Of a stretch of 62,843 bases of DNA, positions 61,795-62,843 are shown in pieces. The stretch covers positions 1 through 62,843 of the forward strand of contig CALUOH010000020.1 in the NCBI GenBank assembly GCA_944322025.1. Reading direction: 5' to 3'. The notes beneath the pieces were generated by a model. It saw only the letters and a list, made by a program, of their open reading frames with translations. It was not told the DNA's origin and did not search any database. The DNA is from an uncultured Bacteroidales bacterium. GTDB taxonomy: Bacteria; Bacteroidota; Bacteroidia; Bacteroidales; Paludibacteraceae. Within the stretch, counting starts at the first letter, position 1. Every line of letters begins with the position of its first letter. The position numbers and the translations under genes are program-made.

Positions 61795-62843
61795 TCAGTC
61801 TTTTTGTTCTGTAGTTGATGAATATGGAGTACTAGGTTCAAACAGAGTCTGCTGATGTATGCATTCTTCGGGCGTAGTGTAGACTGTATGATTTTTACTA
61901 TTCACGGTATCCCCATCATTTATGTCTTTATGTCTACAATATGTATTTGGCTCGTCTTTGCGTTCTATCATTTCAATTTGGTTCATGATCCTTATGAGGG
62001 AGCGGCCTATTGCCCATGCTATGTTGACAGGCACGGCATTGCCTATCTGCCGGTACTGTGAGCTTAGAGTGCCTGCAAAATGCCATTCGTCAGGAAAAGT
62101 CTGAATGCGTGCGTATTCGCGGATGGAGAGCGGGCGTGTCTCTGTGGGGTGACACCGCTCTGTTTGCTTCTGCGCAGGGGCGCAAGTCAGTGTCAGGGCC
62201 GGTTCGTCCATTGTCAGGCGGCGGGCCATCCCTGTTTTGCCTCCAGCTAAATGGAAGCTGGCTCCCATGTATTCTTTTTGGATGTCTTCCGGCAAGTCGC
62301 GCCAGTCACCACCTTCCGGTATCAGGGACATTATCCGCTGTTTCTTTTCCGGATATTTCTGACAAGGGGAGTCCGGTACATCGGTATCGTACAGCTCTCC
62401 TGCGAAAAAGGCATCGCGCAGTGTCATGATGCGCCTGTATGGGGAGGGCCACGTGAACTGTATGCGGTGTGCGTAATCGTTACGTACGGCGATGAGTATC
62501 AGCCTTTCACGTTTCTGCGGAACTCGATAGAGTATGGCTTTAAGCACCCGAGGCTCAATTAGGGTGTAGCCCAATTCACCTATTACTTTCCTAATAGTCT
62601 CAAGGGTACGGCCTTTGTCGTGCGCTGCCAGTCCACGGACATTCTCACCCATGAAGACTTTCGGGCGGATTTCGTTTACGGCACGGGCCATCTGAAAGAA
62701 GAGTGTGCCGCGTGTATCGTTAAATCCTTCGCCTTTACCGGCATAGGAGAAAGCCTGACATGGAAATCCACCGCTGATGAAATCTATTTTTCCATGCCAT
62801 GTAGAGAAGTCAATGTCTGCCACGTCTCCTTCTACCACATTCC
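61795..62843 (-). CDS. DNA cytosine-5 methyltransferase, 5' end beyond the window
   Basis: At least 349 residues are visible; the N-terminal SAM-binding strand lies outside. Motif IV is GGFPCQAFSYAG, motif VI MGENVRGL, motif VIII QKRERLILI, and motif X QIGNAVPVNIAWAIG, so the catalytic Pro-Cys is intact. The C-terminal 60 residues (IERKDEPNTYC...) are extra and hydrophilic. No nuclease gene is seen next to it, but one could lie past the window. Recognition site unknown. Confidence 0.9.
   Translation of the reverse strand, partial: NVVEGDVADIDFSTWHGKIDFISGGFPCQAFSYAGKGEGFNDTRGTLFFQMARAVNEIRPKVFMGENVRGLAAHDKGRTLETIRKVIGELGYTLIEPRVLKAILYRVPQKRERLILIAVRNDYAHRIQFTWPSPYRRIMTLRDAFFAGELYDTDVPDSPCQKYPEKKQRIMSLIPEGGDWRDLPEDIQKEYMGASFHLAGGKTGMARRLTMDEPALTLTCAPAQKQTERCHPTETRPLSIREYARIQTFPDEWHFAGTLSSQYRQIGNAVPVNIAWAIGRSLIRIMNQIEMIERKDEPNTYCRHKDINDGDTVNSKNHTVYTTPEECIHQQTLFEPSTPYSSTTEQKD

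Overview
The window reads as chromosomal DNA of a gut-type member of the Bacteroidales (phylum Bacteroidota), moderately GC-rich and most like Muribaculaceae or a close relative; the family-level call is inference. The evidence is direct: at least a dozen Bacteroidota-type promoters (-33 TTTG, about 20 nt, -7 TAnnTTTG) stand ahead of genes on both strands, classical Shine-Dalgarno sites are scarce, and there is a putative type IX-sorted peptidase, an M28 glutaminyl-cyclase-like enzyme and a SAM-II-type riboswitch before metK.

Layout. 0-5 kb: an O-acetyltransferase, then redox module 1 (a NapH-NapG-like fused polyferredoxin, a Tat-exported aldo/keto reductase with ferredoxin clusters, a DUF1893 protein and an ECF S-component-like protein). 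5-17 kb: mainly housekeeping genes (tpx, malic enzyme, M6 peptidase, lpxH-like, fadD-like, and a five-gene unit gamma carbonic anhydrase - Dabb - M28 - rnhB - rnc, then tsaE). 17-25 kb: a flippase and the cell-elongation operon mreB-mreC-mreD-PBP2-rodA, with a DNA glycosylase. 25-32 kb: an AT-richer four-gene unit encoding a secreted VWA protein, a lipid-anchored transmembrane linker, a 922-residue tubulin/FtsZ-superfamily protein and a 689-residue coiled-coil protein. 32-43 kb: an MFS transporter, a PH-domain protein, a trimeric [FeFe] hydrogenase (NuoF-, HydA- and NuoE-like), gap, argS and metK. 43.6-45.4 kb: an AT-rich EcoRI-family restriction-modification pair whose nuclease frame is shifted just after its start. 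45.8-60 kb: a lipoprotein, a broken HxlR regulator, an AraC regulator, and a second, larger redox region with three exported flavodoxin-like proteins, a RibD-like reductase, a bile-acid-symporter-family transporter, several aldo/keto reductases, redox module 2, a Tat-exported flavodoxin-ferredoxin (EFR1-like) and an iron alcohol dehydrogenase. 60.5-62.8 kb: mdh and a C5-cytosine methyltransferase cut by the window end.

Two assemblies look least described. First, the VWA - linker - tubulin-like - coiled-coil unit has the parts of a device that couples an event in the envelope to a GTP-dependent cytoplasmic polymer. Second, the two NapGH-fusion/AKR modules plus the exported flavodoxins suggest an electron route from the quinone pool to reductases outside the cytoplasm. 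Both functions are inferred from domain order, export signals and operon structure. No function was tested or searched here. The intergenic spaces also carry at least three families of dispersed repeats.
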